This document shows, piece after piece, positions 10,812 through 20,210 of a stretch of 64,000 nucleotides of DNA. Within the stretch, counting starts at the first letter, position 1, and each line of letters starts with the position of its first letter. The position numbers and the translations under genes are program-made. Source of the DNA: Symbiodinium natans (taxonomy: Eukaryota > Sar > Dinophyceae > Suessiales > Symbiodiniaceae); assembly GCA_905221605.1 (NCBI GenBank), contig CAJNDS010000132.1:62001-126000 (forward strand). The letters are read 5' to 3'. The notes under the pieces are model-generated. The model saw only the letters and a list, made by a program, of their open reading frames with translations. It was not told the origin of the DNA and did not search any database.

Positions 10812-10978
10812 TTCGCCCTAATCTACTGTTTGCCTATAAGAACCCCCCCCCCCAAAAAAAAATAGAAGTAGTCCCCCCCCAATCAGGGAATCACGGGGAT
10901 TATCTATTTGTTCTTGTTTTTTTTTTTTGGGGGGGGGGGGGGTTTTGTGTGTGTGGGGGAGCGTTCTTAAGCAAATAG
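10812..10978. mobile_element. IE-J element (TIR, probable introner)
   Basis: Ends CTACTGTTTGCCTATAAGAA and TTCTTAAGCAAATAGTG are inverted copies; poly-C/poly-A and poly-T/poly-G runs near the ends extend the symmetry. It begins just after the last assigned exon of the membrane-protein gene, where a GT donor (CATG|GTACAT) sits, so it may be that gene's next intron. Confidence 0.65.
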
Positions 10979-10988
10979 TGTAATGTAC

Positions 10989-11903
10989 CATGGCAAACCG
11001 TTTCGGGGTCACTTTGTTCCCAAGGCACTGCACCAAGCGCAGCGGATGTCAACATGGCCAGGGCAACCCGTGGCTTCCAGAGGACGGCCAGGAGTAATGC
11101 CCAGGCCAGATCTGTCAGAACCTGAGTTGTGTAGTACCTCCTGAAGAAGTATAGACTTCTTATTTGGGTGACTTATAACAAAACATGGGAACCCCAAACT
11201 CCCAAAACAACAAACATGCAAACTGCTGAACAGCTTAGCAACTGACAGTGCCACGGCGAGAATCGCCCCTCGCACAGCAAAGCGTGCCAGCTTGCCACGC
11301 TTTGCGCGCACTGAGCCGCGCCGTGACAAAGATCTTAGCCTCATGAGCCCAACCACTGCCGACAGGACCGACCCACTGCTCCAACTGCGCCAGCAGGCCG
11401 CAAGAATGCCTAGAACGCCACACCAGGTGAAGAAGTTCCAAGAAAATCCGCGACTTCTTTTGGCAGTGGCAGCTTGGGTGCTGGCACGAACACGGAGCTC
11501 GGCGACACTGCGCAGGTGGTCACCGCGCACTGAAGCCTTTTCGGACTCCCCTGCTCTCTGAGGCTGCTGCGATGGCCTGATGCCCACAAAGGCAGCAACA
11601 GGAAGCTGTTTGCGAGGGTGAACAATGTGGTTGCCGGTCCAAGAGCGCAAGGGGCCTCTGTCTGATGCTTATTATATACTACTAATAACAATAGTAATAA
11701 TAGTAATAATAGTAATAATAGTAGTAATAGTAATAATAGTAATAATAGTAATAATAGTAATAATAGTAATAATAGTAACAATAGTAATAATAGTAATAAT
11801 AGTATGCCCTTGCCATGACAAAGCCGCAGGCAGTCCACACGCAAGCGAGAAGCATAAGGCGACTGGACTCCGCATGGCAGGCGCAGAGGCGTAGAGGCGA
11901 CAT
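10989..11903 (-). CDS. Multi-pass membrane protein, possibly plastid-targeted
   Basis: Three exons are proposed. Exon 1 starts at ATG 11903 and reads like a signal peptide (MSPLRLCACHAESSR then LMLLACVWTACGFVMA). A trinucleotide microsatellite follows as intron. Exon 2 (11657-11227) carries VAAFVGIRPSQQPQ, a Ser/Arg/Ala-rich stretch, and hydrophobic segments FFTWCGVLGILAACW and FAVRGAILAVALSVAKLF. Exon 3 (11111-10989) joins in frame through a GC-AG intron (11226-11112) giving NLAWALLLAVLWKPRVALAM, another membrane segment. Signal peptide, then a Phe-led basic transit-like region, resembles plastid presequences of peridinin dinoflagellates; that is inference. The exon 1/2 junction is not resolved and the 3' end is unknown. 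No family recognised. Confidence 0.55.
11684..11806. repeat. Trinucleotide microsatellite (TAATAG-type)
   Basis: About 120 bp of TAATAG/TAATAA words. Poly-Leu, poly-Tyr and poly-Ile frames here are artefacts. It lies in the proposed first intron of the membrane-protein gene. Confidence 0.95.
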
Positions 11904-11959
11904 GAGGTGAGGGTTGTTAGTTGCGTGTGTCCGCTATATAGATGACACCCAGAATATAC

Positions 11960-11965
11960 GCTTGC

Positions 11966-12003
<38 letters not shown>

Positions 12004-12064
12004 GTATATGCACACATATACATGTATGTGTATATATATATATATACATATGTATGTGTGTGTG
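11960..12064. repeat. TA/TG-rich microsatellite
   Basis: Alternating TATATA, TATGTATG and CACATA words. No gene. Confidence 0.9.
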
Positions 12065-12351
12065 ATATACACTTGCACATATATGCGTATTTATACACAC
12101 TCACCAAACAGGGAACCGCACATTCACCCGCGACCAATAAAAGTGTAGTCCCTAAACTGGGCTGACATGTCTTCCCATTGATGCCTGGTCGGCGGCACAG
12201 GCCTCGGTCCTAAACCTTGCAGCGCCACAAGAAACTGACGGTGACCTTTTTGGGTTAAAGGGTTTAGGGTTTAGGGTTTAGGGTATAAACCCTAAACCCT
12301 AAGCCCTAAACCCTCAAAAGGGAACCTCAGCCCTAAACAAAAAAACAGGGC

Positions 12352-12551
12352 CTGCTCTGGTTCCTCGCTGAGAGCCTCGGGGAGTTTCAGCTCTGCAGCC
12401 ATGGCTGGCTCAGTGGGAGAACCCTAAACCCTAAACCCTAAACCCTAAACCCTAAACCCTAAACTCTGAGCCCCTGGGTGGCCCCGGCAAGAAGACCACG
12501 AACTCCACCGAGAGGCAGTGCACCCGCGCCTTGTCAATGAAGGCTTCGTGG
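12352..12551 (-). CDS. Two candidate exons, unknown protein
   Basis: Upstream exon (12551 to about 12470) from CTCAAG|CCACGAAG reads HEAFIDKARVHCLSVEFVVF then LPGPP. Downstream exon (12392-12352) from GCTGCAG| to GAGCAG|GCCCTG reads LKLPEALSEEPEQ, with a GC donor. Between them is a C-strand telomere-like array (12421-12466). The first island is also open on plus. No family recognised. Confidence 0.35.
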
Positions 12552-12574
12552 CTTGAGGATTTATCGGGCATAGA

Positions 12575-12776
12575 ACAGGGTTTAGGGTTCAGGGTTTAGG
12601 GTTTAGGTTTAGGGTTTAGGGTTTAGGGCTTAGGGTTTAGGGTTTAGGGTTTAGGGTTTAGGGTTTAGGGTTTAGGGTTTAGGGTTTAGGGTTTAGGGTT
12701 TAGGGTTTAGGGTTTAGGGTTTAGGGTTTAGGGTTTAGGGTTTAGGGTTTAGGGTTTACGGTTTAGGGTTTAGGGT
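12575..12776 (+). repeat. Longest near-perfect TTTAGGG array
   Basis: About 200 bp, roughly 28 G-strand heptamers with only a few variants (one 6-mer TTTAGG, one TTTACGG). It is internal, with unique sequence on both sides, so it is not a chromosome end. Confidence 0.97.
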
Positions 12777-12834
12777 GTTTATAGGAAATATTGGGCTTAG
12801 GCTTTATAGAGTACATAGGGTTTGCTTCTAGGGT

Positions 12835-12941
12835 CTATGAGGGTGTACAGATTGGGATCTGTCGTTTGCGGCCCTTGTGCGCGGGCTCGTCGGGTTCAAG
12901 GTCCAGGGCTAGTTTTGAGCCAGGGCTGAGGCCCTCAGCTT
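12835..12941 (-). CDS. Candidate terminal exon
   Basis: From CCCCTCCAG| the minus frame reads AEGLSPGSKLALDLEPDEPA then HKGRKRQIPIC and ends in TAG at 12835. Acidic then basic composition. No family recognised. Confidence 0.4.
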
Positions 12942-13179
12942 CTGGAGGGGCCCGCTACACCACACAAAGTTCAATGGGTTGTAGCATTGCAGGGTTCTGA
13001 AGGGCCCTAACCCTAAAACCTAAACCCTAAACCCTAAACCCTAAAACCAGCCTAAACCCTAACCCTCGAACCTCTAGACTGGTAGTGTAATCCCTATTAA
13101 GGGCTGTTAGTATAAGGGGGTTTAGGGTTTAGGGTTTAGGGTTTAGGGTTTAGGGTTTAGGGTTTAGGGAAACTGTAAC

Positions 13180-13245
13180 CTTGGACAGTGATGCAAGAGT
13201 GGTTGGCAAGGCAAGGCGTGGCAGAGGCCCCTCGCTGGCTCTCTC
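13180..13245 (-). CDS. Candidate exon with strong splice borders
   Basis: Twenty-two codons between TTGAAG|GAGAGA and TCCAAG|GTTACA (GT donor), phase 0/0: ERASEGPLPRLALPTTLASL then SK. The downstream intron is a G-strand telomere-like array and the upstream side is an IE-I element. Confidence 0.45.
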
Positions 13246-13269
13246 CTTCAAAACCCCAAGCCCACTTAC

Positions 13270-13395
13270 GTGAAGTAGGGTTAATACTTCTTGTACCCCC
13301 GAAAGGACACCCGGTACATACACTCACCAAAATAAAAAAGGAACCTTCTATACACTCACCAAAAGCAGAAATAGAAACCCTACTTGTGCAGGCTA
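13270..13395. mobile_element. IE-I element
   Basis: Outer inverted ends GAAGTAGGGTTAATA / GAAACCCTACTTGTG and an internal direct repeat ACACTCACCAAAA. Copies at 22128-22232 and 51158-51275 share the same order of words. It lies between two minus-strand exon candidates. Confidence 0.7.
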
Positions 13396-14254
13396 CCAAA
13401 AACCTATAGACCCTAAACCGTATAGACCCTAAACCCTACATAACCAATAAGGGGGGGGTTGGGTGGCTTTCAGACAAGGAAGACGTTACGCTTGGAGGAG
13501 TTTTCAGGAACCCCAAACCCTGAAACCCTGAAGTCAGGGAACCGTCGAGGAGGCAGGCGGGCGCTGAAGCGCGGATCGGGTGACCTTGCGCTGTCTCGGG
13601 CCCTCCCTGCTGAAGTTATTATCATAAAGGCCTGAAAACCGTAAAATGCCGACCTAGAGCCCTTAAAACCCAAAAAAAGCACGGCGTCGGAAGACTTCCG
13701 AATAGTATTCCCATACATCTGGCCCCTATAAGATATACTACAATAACCCCCCAAAGCCTTAAGGCCCAGAATTAGGCCCTGGAGCCCTAAACCCTATTTC
13801 TGGCCCTCAAGGGCCTTCAGGCAAATACAGTAGGCTTTAGGGTTTATGGGTCAAGGGGTTTAAGGGGGGTTTTGGGGGTTAGGGGGTTAGAGTTTGTGCG
13901 TTAAGGGGATTAGGGCTCATCCCCTTACAAAGCCTAGACAAGTCCACCTCCAAAATCACGTGGGGATGAGATCGATAGGGGTCCCGTCATGTAGGGGGTT
14001 CCACGAAGCTCGCAGGATTAGGGTTCAGGTTCAGGGCTTGCCTGAATAACCCTAGATGTTACTTCGCTACCTGGACCCACTCTTAGCCCTTTAGGTGCCC
14101 TCATGTGGTTATACGTACAGTAAACAAGTACAGCGATAATTGGTTAATCAGTACCCCTAAATCCTAAACCCTAAGCCCTATTTATAAGCCCTAAACCCTA
14201 AACCCTAAACCCCAAACCCCAAACCCTAAACGCGAAGTACCATGAACCTCCAAG

Positions 14255-14430
14255 TATCGCCACTGCTCTCATACCGACTCAAACCTCGTCATGCTTATGG
14301 GCTGCTCTCGGCCTTCGCCTTTTGAAGAACCAGGCTTGGGTGCTTCAGATGAATCCTGCGATCCTACCCTACACCGTAAACCAAAAGATGCCCAAATTCT
14401 ACGCGCAAGCCTCGTGCAGAAGTGCCCTTT
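14255..14430 (+). CDS. Exon of an unrecognised plus-strand gene
   Basis: The acceptor is the right end of an IE-G element (ACCTCCAAG|TAT at 14232-14254) and the donor is a consensus TTT|GTAAGT at 14431. The 176 bp between them are open with no stop: YRHCSHTDSNLVMLMGCSRP, then FEEPGLGASDESCDPTLHRK, then PKDAQILRASLVQKCP. Composition is natural and polar. No family recognised. The rest of the gene is not identified; telomere-like arrays flank both sides. Confidence 0.6.
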
Positions 14431-14668
14431 GTAAGTGGTTGTCCTAGCATGTATGGCTCTTCTGGCGAAGACCTTCCCCCTCTCCCTCGCCCCGCCCACC
14501 CCTCTCAGCGTTGATTGCAGAGTCTGATCGTCCTAAACCCTTTACCCTAATCCCTAAACCCTAAACCCTAAACCCTAAACCTTGTTTGTGGCCACTTCAC
14601 AGACTTGGTACCGAGTAAATAGGAGTGCCCCTCCAACAGAATACCCCTGTTTGGAGTAGAAACCATAC

Positions 14669-14969
14669 CTTGGCAGCCCAGTAACCGTATACTAAGAAGG
14701 GTACCCTTTTTGGGGTTGGTATCTTTAATAAGGGAACCTGGAACAAGTAGCCAAATACACATAAGGGTACCCCTTTGGAGGTTGGTCATTTCGACAAGGG
14801 AGCCTGGACCCAAAAAAGGGAAAAAAGGGGGTGACTACCAAGATATTCTACAAGAGAACCTTGAACCTAACTAGGATGACCCTTAAAGCCCTCTGAAAAA
14901 TATTCCTGGATATGATCCTCTTAAACCCAATAAGGGAAAAGTATAAAATGTCCCAGGGGCCTACCTAGC
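14669..14969. mobile_element. IE-A and IE-D elements in tandem
   Basis: 14669-14842 begins CTTGGCAGCCCAGTAACC (IE-A end) and contains the core AAGGGTACCCTTTTTGGGG twice; its right end is decayed. 14871-14969 is IE-D, from CTAGGATGACCC to GGGCCTACCTAG. No exon is evident between them. Confidence 0.7.
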
Positions 14970-15109
14970 TAATGAAGGGAAAGGGTACCCCTGGGCTTCC
15001 CCAAGATGTTAGAGTCACTCTGAGCCGTGTGCATCACAGGCAGACCGCAAGTGACCCAAGGCCTCAGCCAGCTTAGGGAGCTGCCCTAAGCCCCAAAACC
15101 CAGACTTAG

Positions 15110-15276
15110 GTTTGGGGTTTAGGGTTTAGGGTTTAGGGTTTAGGGTTTAGGGTTTAGGGTTTAGGGTTTAGGGGTTTAGGGTTTAGGGTTTAGGGGTACA
15201 GGGTTAAAGGATGTAGGGTTGAGGGTAGAGGGTTTAAGGTTTAGAGTTTAGGGTTTGGGGCCCAGGGTTCAGGAGC
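15110..15276 (+). repeat. G-strand telomere-like array
   Basis: About 12 perfect TTTAGGG copies followed by degenerate copies, ending where an IE-B element starts. Confidence 0.95.
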
Positions 15277-15368
15277 ACTATACTAACAGTCCTTAATGGG
15301 GAGTATAGTACCCCCCTACTAGAAGCCCTTACTGAGGACTGTCAATATAAGAGGGAACATCCCAAGTT
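15276..15368. mobile_element. IE-B element (long TIR)
   Basis: TATACTAACAGTCCTTAAT near the left end mirrors GGACTGTCAATATAAGAGGG near the right, which ends GGGAACATCCC. A half copy follows at 15405-15452. The most complete copy is 41101-41217. Confidence 0.75.
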
Positions 15369-15867
15369 TGAGAAGAGAAAGGGTCTGCAGATGGCTTAGA
15401 TTTAGGATGTTCCCATATAAACGAACAGTCCTTGATAATAGGGATGATAGGAGGGCGTACTATGCTTTTCGGACACAAGCAAGTGAAACCTACAATGGGG
15501 ATTCCATTAAGGTTTAGGGTTGAGGGTTCTCGAGCGTTCCTTTCTGCCAAACTCGTCACATCTCGCTACGGAAAGCCTATGGGAGAGGGGGGGGGTGTTT
15601 ACATGACATTTTTCTTAAGCTTCTTACACGCCGAGTGGAGTGCACAGCCCTCGCCATGCTATCAGGGGATGTCGATGAAGAGCCACCTGATGCAGTTTGA
15701 ATAATATTTTATGAGACTGCATCTTGGGTCGGGGCACTGATTAGGGCCAGTTAGGGCTGTAGTCGAGCTGTTGAACTCTGTGAGGGTTTAGGGTTTGGGG
15801 TTTCTCTGAACCCAGAACGACATCAAAAAACCGACGCCATCCCTAACAGCCCAGTACTGAGGCGAGT

Positions 15868-15964
15868 GCGTGAGAGGGGGTGGCGATGGACAGAGCAATG
15901 GCGCCTGGCCAGGGGCACGGCTACAGAGCGCCAGCTGACAAAGTCGTCGCTCAAAATACCTGTC
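15868..15964 (-). CDS. Candidate exon, unknown protein
   Basis: From TTGAG|GACAGG the minus frame reads DRYFERRLCQLALCSRAPGQ and stays open for about 40 codons. A GC donor near 15868 is possible. No family recognised. Confidence 0.35.
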
Positions 15965-16486
15965 CTCAAGACAATCGTAAGTAATGCTCCATTTTCAGGA
16001 GTAAGGACTCCCTTGTTCTAATGAACTGTTTTCTCATGGTCCATCCCTTAATACGGGACCTATAAAACCAGTCCGCCTACATGTGCTTGAGGCAGATCCC
16101 TAAAACCGCAACCCCTAAACCAGAAACCCCAAACCCCAAAACCCTAACACACCCTAATAAACCCTGATAAACCCTAATAAACCTTAATAGACCCCAATAA
16201 ACCCTAAAAAAACCTAAACCCTGAACCCTAAACCCAAAACCCTAAAGCCCCAGACTCACTGCGATTTCAGCGGAGGACGTCAGCCACACCAAGAGGGTCT
16301 CAGGTGTCCTCCTGCATGCGGCGGCGTTTCACGCCCCTCCGTCGAACAGGCCCCAGATGCTCCCTTACCTGAGTCTAGGGTCTAGGGTCTATAGGGTTCA
16401 GGGTTTAGGGTTTAGGGGCTGTTATTTCGATGCGTTGAATATAGGGGTTTGTTCTCGGGACTCGGATGAGCGGTTCGAGCGAAGCC

Positions 16487-16634
16487 CTAAACCCTCATAA
16501 ATCCCAATAGAGTGTTAACGTCGTTTCTCAAATCAGCCCCAGCTACCAGGCTACTGTCGCCGCCAAACGCAGCGTCGCCCCAGGTGACCACGGCCCCATC
16601 CTCTCGCAACGCTGCGAAGGCACGGTCTGTGTAC
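16487..16634 (-). CDS. RCC1-like gene, exon E
   Basis: After CCCGAAG| the frame reads YTDRAFAALREDGAVVTWGD then AAFGGDSSLV, one RCC1-like unit in register with exon D. The frame runs on to TAG at 16487; a GT donor after the Leu of GGDSSL is equally possible, so the true 3' end is unknown. Confidence 0.8.
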
Positions 16635-16904
16635 CTTCGGGTATAAGGGCTTCGGGTTGCAGACCCCACTACGCCCCTACTATACCACCCACAAATTTCA
16701 TAATACTCTTCTATACTTGTTTAGGGCTCATTTGGGTCCATAAGCCCAAAACCCAAAACCCAAAATCCAACACCCTAAACCCTAACTAAACCCAGAACCC
16801 AAAACCCAAAACCCAAAACCCAAAATCCAAAACCCTAAGCCCTAAATCCTAAATCCTAAATCCTAAATCCTAAACCCTAAACCCTAAACCCTAACCCAAG
16901 GTAC
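16635..16904 (-). other. RCC1-like gene, intron D/E with telomere-like repeats
   Basis: GT donor (ATACA|GTACC) and AG acceptor (CCGAAG|GTACAC). The first 160 bases of the intron, read on minus, are TTTAGGG, TTTAGGA and TTTTGGG heptamers. Confidence 0.8.
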
Positions 16905-16993
16905 TGTATCGCCAGGACGTGGAAGAGGTCCCCCTGCACGGCGCTACTGTCGCCTCCGGCACAAGCGTCGCCCCAAGTCACCACGGAGCCATC
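16905..16993 (-). CDS. RCC1-like gene, exon D
   Basis: Bounded by TGCAAG|GATGGC and ATACA|GTACC, 89 bp. It reads DGSVVTWGDACAGGDSSAVQ then GDLFHVLAIQ and joins exon C and exon E in phase to complete RCC1-like units 9 and 10. Confidence 0.88.
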
Positions 16994-17384
16994 CTTGCAG
17001 CACCCAGTAGAAGTGGTTTAGGGTTTAGGGTTTAGGGTTTAGGGTTTAGGGTCTAGGGTCTAGGGTTTTAGGTTTGGGGTTTTGGGTCCATAGGTAGGGT
17101 GGGCCGGATGGATGCCTCACAGGCGCATGGCGTAGCATAGCACTCAGATTGCAAAACCATACTCTATGTCATGTTCCGCCGTCCTAGATTAGGCCACCAT
17201 CCTCATACGGGGGTTTGCGAAAGTAGGAAGACCCCCAAATATAGACCCCCAAATAGAAAAACTCCCTTAGAATTAAGACCCCAATAAGGCAAACCCTAAA
17301 CCCTAAACCCTAAACCCTAAACCCGAAACCCTAAACCCTAAACCCTAAACCCTAAACCCACAGACCACTTACAACACAGCCCAC
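16994..17384 (-). other. RCC1-like gene, intron C/D with inverted telomere-like arrays
   Basis: GT donor CTCCAG|GTGGGC, acceptor TGCAAG|GATGG. In transcript sense the intron carries TTTAGGG copies soon after the donor (17358-17290) and CCCTAAA copies just before the acceptor (17060-17016), so the two ends are complementary. The middle is unique sequence. Confidence 0.85.
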
Positions 17385-17475
17385 CTGGAGGATGGCTGCG
17401 AAAGCAAAGCCGTTCGCCTGAATCTCGCTCACGTTCTTCAACGCGGCCTGCACTTTGCTACTGTCGCCTCCGTTC
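17385..17475 (-). CDS. RCC1-like gene, exon C
   Basis: 91 bp reading NGGDSSKVQAALKNVSEIQA then NGFAFAAILQ, spanning the end of unit 8 and the start of unit 9. Enters from a GA-AG intron and leaves by a GT donor. Confidence 0.9.
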
Positions 17476-17638
17476 CTTGGCAGCCCAGAAAACCATACCC
17501 AGTGAAGCTTGAACCTACAAAGTTGTAGGTATCTTGATCTATATGATAACAAGGGGCACCCTTTTGGGTGGTTAACGTTACTTTATAAGGGAACCCAACA
17601 AAAGGGTAACAGGGTAGCCGCTGGGCTGTTCAAGATTC
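17476..17638 (-). mobile_element. IE-A introner forming intron B/C
   Basis: The intron deduced from the protein (CCTGA|GAATCT ... CCAAG|GAACGG, GA-AG) is itself an IE-A copy: AGCCCAG near its 5' end, CTGGGCT near its 3' end, and the AAGGGTAAC / GTTGG core. GAAC occurs at both borders and may be the target duplication. Confidence 0.88.
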
Positions 17639-17744
17639 TCAGGATCTCCCCAGGTCACCACAGACCCGTCACGGAGGATGGCCGCAAAGGCCCGGTCGCT
17701 GCGCTGAATGGCACGGACATCCTGAAGCTGCTGCCGCACCGAAC
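17639..17744 (-). CDS. RCC1-like gene, exon B
   Basis: 106 bp reading VRQQLQDVRAIQRSDRAFAA then ILRDGSVVTWGDPE. It completes unit 7 begun in exon A and starts unit 8. Confidence 0.9.
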
Positions 17745-17772
17745 CTAGGATGGCCCTTAATATATATATATA

Positions 17773-17814
<42 letters not shown>

Positions 17815-17935
17815 CTCTGAAAGATATTCTGAAATAAGGCCCTTAAACCGAAACCACTCTGAAAGATGTTCTTAATTGTGGCCCTCTTAAACTATAAGGG
17901 AAAATAGGCCATGTCCCACGGGCCTACCGAGGAGC
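17745..17935 (-). mobile_element. IE-D introner forming intron A/B
   Basis: A GC-AG intron (CACCA|GCTCCT ... CCTAG|GTTCGG) that is an IE-D copy with TA and TC microsatellites expanded inside. Joining across it restores GGDTSSVRQQLQ in the repeat register. Confidence 0.88.
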
Positions 17936-18947
17936 TGGTGTCGCCACCAGCATCTGCGCTGCCCCACGCCACGACCGAGCCGTTGGACAAGATGGCTGCA
18001 AACGAGCTCCTGGTGCCTGATATTTCCTGCACGCCGTGCAGCTGATGTTGCACGGCGCTGCTGTCGCCGCCGCCAGCGGGGTCGCCCCAAGTCACCACAC
18101 CCCCAGATTTCAGAATAGCAGCGAAAGCGGTTTCAGATCCTTGGACACATCGTACGTCCTTGAGCTGCTCCTGGACGCGGCTGCTGTCCCCACCATAGTT
18201 TGGGTCTCCCCAAGCTACGGCAGAGCCATCTGCGCAGATCGCAACGAACGCCCTGCAAGTGCAGTGCATTGCTTGGACATTCCTGAGTTTGTCCTGCACA
18301 GTGCTGCTGTCACCGCCAGCATGCGGATCTCCCCATGTGACTACCGACCCGTCTGCCCGGTGCGCGGCAAAGGCAGAGTCACTCGCCCAAATCAGCTGCA
18401 CGTTTTTGAGCTGGTCCTTAACGTGGCTGCAGTCACCGCCATAGTCTGCTTCACCCCAAGTCACCACCGAGCCGTCGGTCAGAGTGGCTGCAAATGCGAA
18501 CATCGAGAAGTCCACCATCTGTGCATTCGCGAGCTGTTGCTGGACATTGCTGGGCGGGGGCTTCGACTCGCCCCAAGTTTGAACAGATCCGTTCCTGCAG
18601 ATCGCACAGAAGTCACACCATTCCGCGAAGATCAGCTCTACGTCACCTATTGTCGGGGAAGGAGGGCTTTCAAGAAATCTGCCCCAGCACACGACGAAGC
18701 CATCGGCGCGCAGAAGGGCAAAACCTGTACAGGACCGGGCAATTTCATCCGTCCTGGCCACGGCTGTCACGATATCCCCGTCCTTCAAGCCCGCTTGCTC
18801 GAGCGTGCGGCTTTCATGTAGCTCTTCGTTGGAATGGACAATGCCGGACAGCAGAAAACCAAATTCATCTTGAGCTCGGCTCAGCAACTGTCTGACGGTT
18901 GCGGCATCTTCAACTTCCACATGCACCTGCGAACATCGAAGAACCAC
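17936..18947 (-). CDS. Ubiquitin-like plus RCC1-like repeat protein, exon A
   Basis: Residues about 1-65 (VHVEVEDAATVRQLLSRAQD ... AGLKDGDIVTAVAR) look like a ubiquitin fold. Then come about seven units of roughly 41 residues with FAAI..DGSVVTWGD..GGDSS..VQ..L..V; the first two are degenerate. With exons B-E there are ten units, enough for a seven-bladed or longer RCC1/BLIP-like propeller. This ubiquitin-like plus RCC1-like architecture is very common in dinoflagellates; the biochemical role is unknown. There is no ATG in this frame before the upstream TAG near 19035. An AG|G acceptor (TTCGCAG|GTGCAT at about 18924) suggests that the true start lies in an upstream exon. Confidence 0.92.
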
Positions 18948-19097
18948 AGGAACTAAAATGAGGGCATCGGCTTCATGCCAGCCTCCCTGACAAACTTTAC
19001 TGGGGCTGATTCCCCGAACCCTTAAACCCCTATACTACAACCCCCGAAAGCCCTAAGCCAGCAAAACCCCCAAAAGACCCAAAACCCAAACCCTTCT

Positions 19098-19224
19098 CCT
19101 TCCCGCCTCCCTTCCACTGAGCATGGATACGACCAGTTTCATCGACGCAGCCAGTCAGGAATCCAGAGGCCAGGACGCTTCCACTATGACCGCAAGCAGC
19201 TTCACTGCAGCAAAGACGCGACAT
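19098..19224 (-). CDS. Candidate exon upstream of the RCC1-like gene
   Basis: ATG at 19224 opens MSRLCCSEAACGHSGSVLAS then GFLTGCVDETGRIHAQWKGG. It lies immediately 5' of the RCC1-like gene on the same strand, but no in-frame join was established. No family recognised. Confidence 0.4.
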
Positions 19225-19431
19225 GCCAATAACCCATACAGGGGCCTTTTCAAACAGAAAAGGGTTTAGGGTTTAGGCTTTATAGGTTTAGGATTTAGGG
19301 TTTAGGGATTTAGGGGCCATTGTAACTTTATAAGAGTTTATCAGGGAATAGTAGACTACCGGGCCGTGGTGCGCTCCAGGCGTCTTGGGCTCGGGTTGGG
19401 GGGGCGTCAGGTCTTGAAGTAATCTAGGGGT

Positions 19432-20020
19432 CGGAACGACTAATCGTATTCCCTCATGGTCCCTGCAAGATTATGCTATCAGAACGGGGTCTGGGGTTTG
19501 TGGTGTGGGGTTTGGGGTTCAGGGTTTAGGGGGAACCATGTAGTAATTAGGTGCCCTTTTTGGGGTTGGCTACTTTATAAGAGACCCTTGAACCAGAAAA
19601 ATTGAAGCGCGGGCTACCACTGGGCTACAGAGGAGCTACCAATCCTACACCGCAACCCTTATAGACCCGAAAGCCTGATCCTCGCAACATCTCCCTCCTA
19701 AGGCTATGTAGAGAGCTATGGCAACTTCTTCGAAGCTTTTTTGAGGACCGTTCTCAAACTGACACACCCTACACGCGCGTGCGCGCGCAAACGGAGGCAA
19801 CTCTGAACACACAAAAAGACAAACCATGATCCCCGAATGCCTCCAACCAAAGAGGCTCATGCATACATAGGTTCGGTGTACCTAAATCCTTTAAGGGGCC
19901 TTAACAAGTATGAGAGGGTTTTGGGCTTTGGGGGGTTAAACAAATTTGGTTTAATGATATAGGGCAAAAAATAGGGATCATTGAAGGGAATACGATTAGA
20001 AATTATTCCGGCCCCCTATT
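19432..20020. mobile_element. IE-M ends around a 590-bp interval
   Basis: CTAATCGTATTCCCTCATGG near 19450 is mirrored by GGGAATACGATTAGAAATTA near 19990. An IE-A copy (19534-19635) lies inside. Related ends occur at 61182-61262. Whether the two ends belong to one element is uncertain. Confidence 0.45.
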
Positions 20021-20030
20021 ACCCCCTTTT

Positions 20031-20191
20031 AAGGTACTTTTAAGGTACTTTTAAGGTACTTTGAAGGTACTTTGAAGGTACTTTTAAGGTACTTTTAAGG
20101 TACTTTTAAGGTACTTTTAAGGTACTTTTAAGGTACTTTTAAGGTACTTTTAAGGTACTTTTAAGGTACTTTTAAGGTACTTTTAAGGTAC
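20031..20191. repeat. 11-bp tandem repeat AAGGTACTTTT
   Basis: About 14 nearly identical copies; each unit is close to palindromic around GGTACY. In the minus sense it starts about 20 bases after the GC donor of the next feature, that is, inside an intron. Confidence 0.95.
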
Positions 20192-20210
20192 TCTACATAC
20201 ACCACCTTGC

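Noticed and set aside
11410-11844. Poly-Leu minus ORF
   Set aside because: Created by the trinucleotide microsatellite; the membrane-protein frame at 11227-11657 is better supported.
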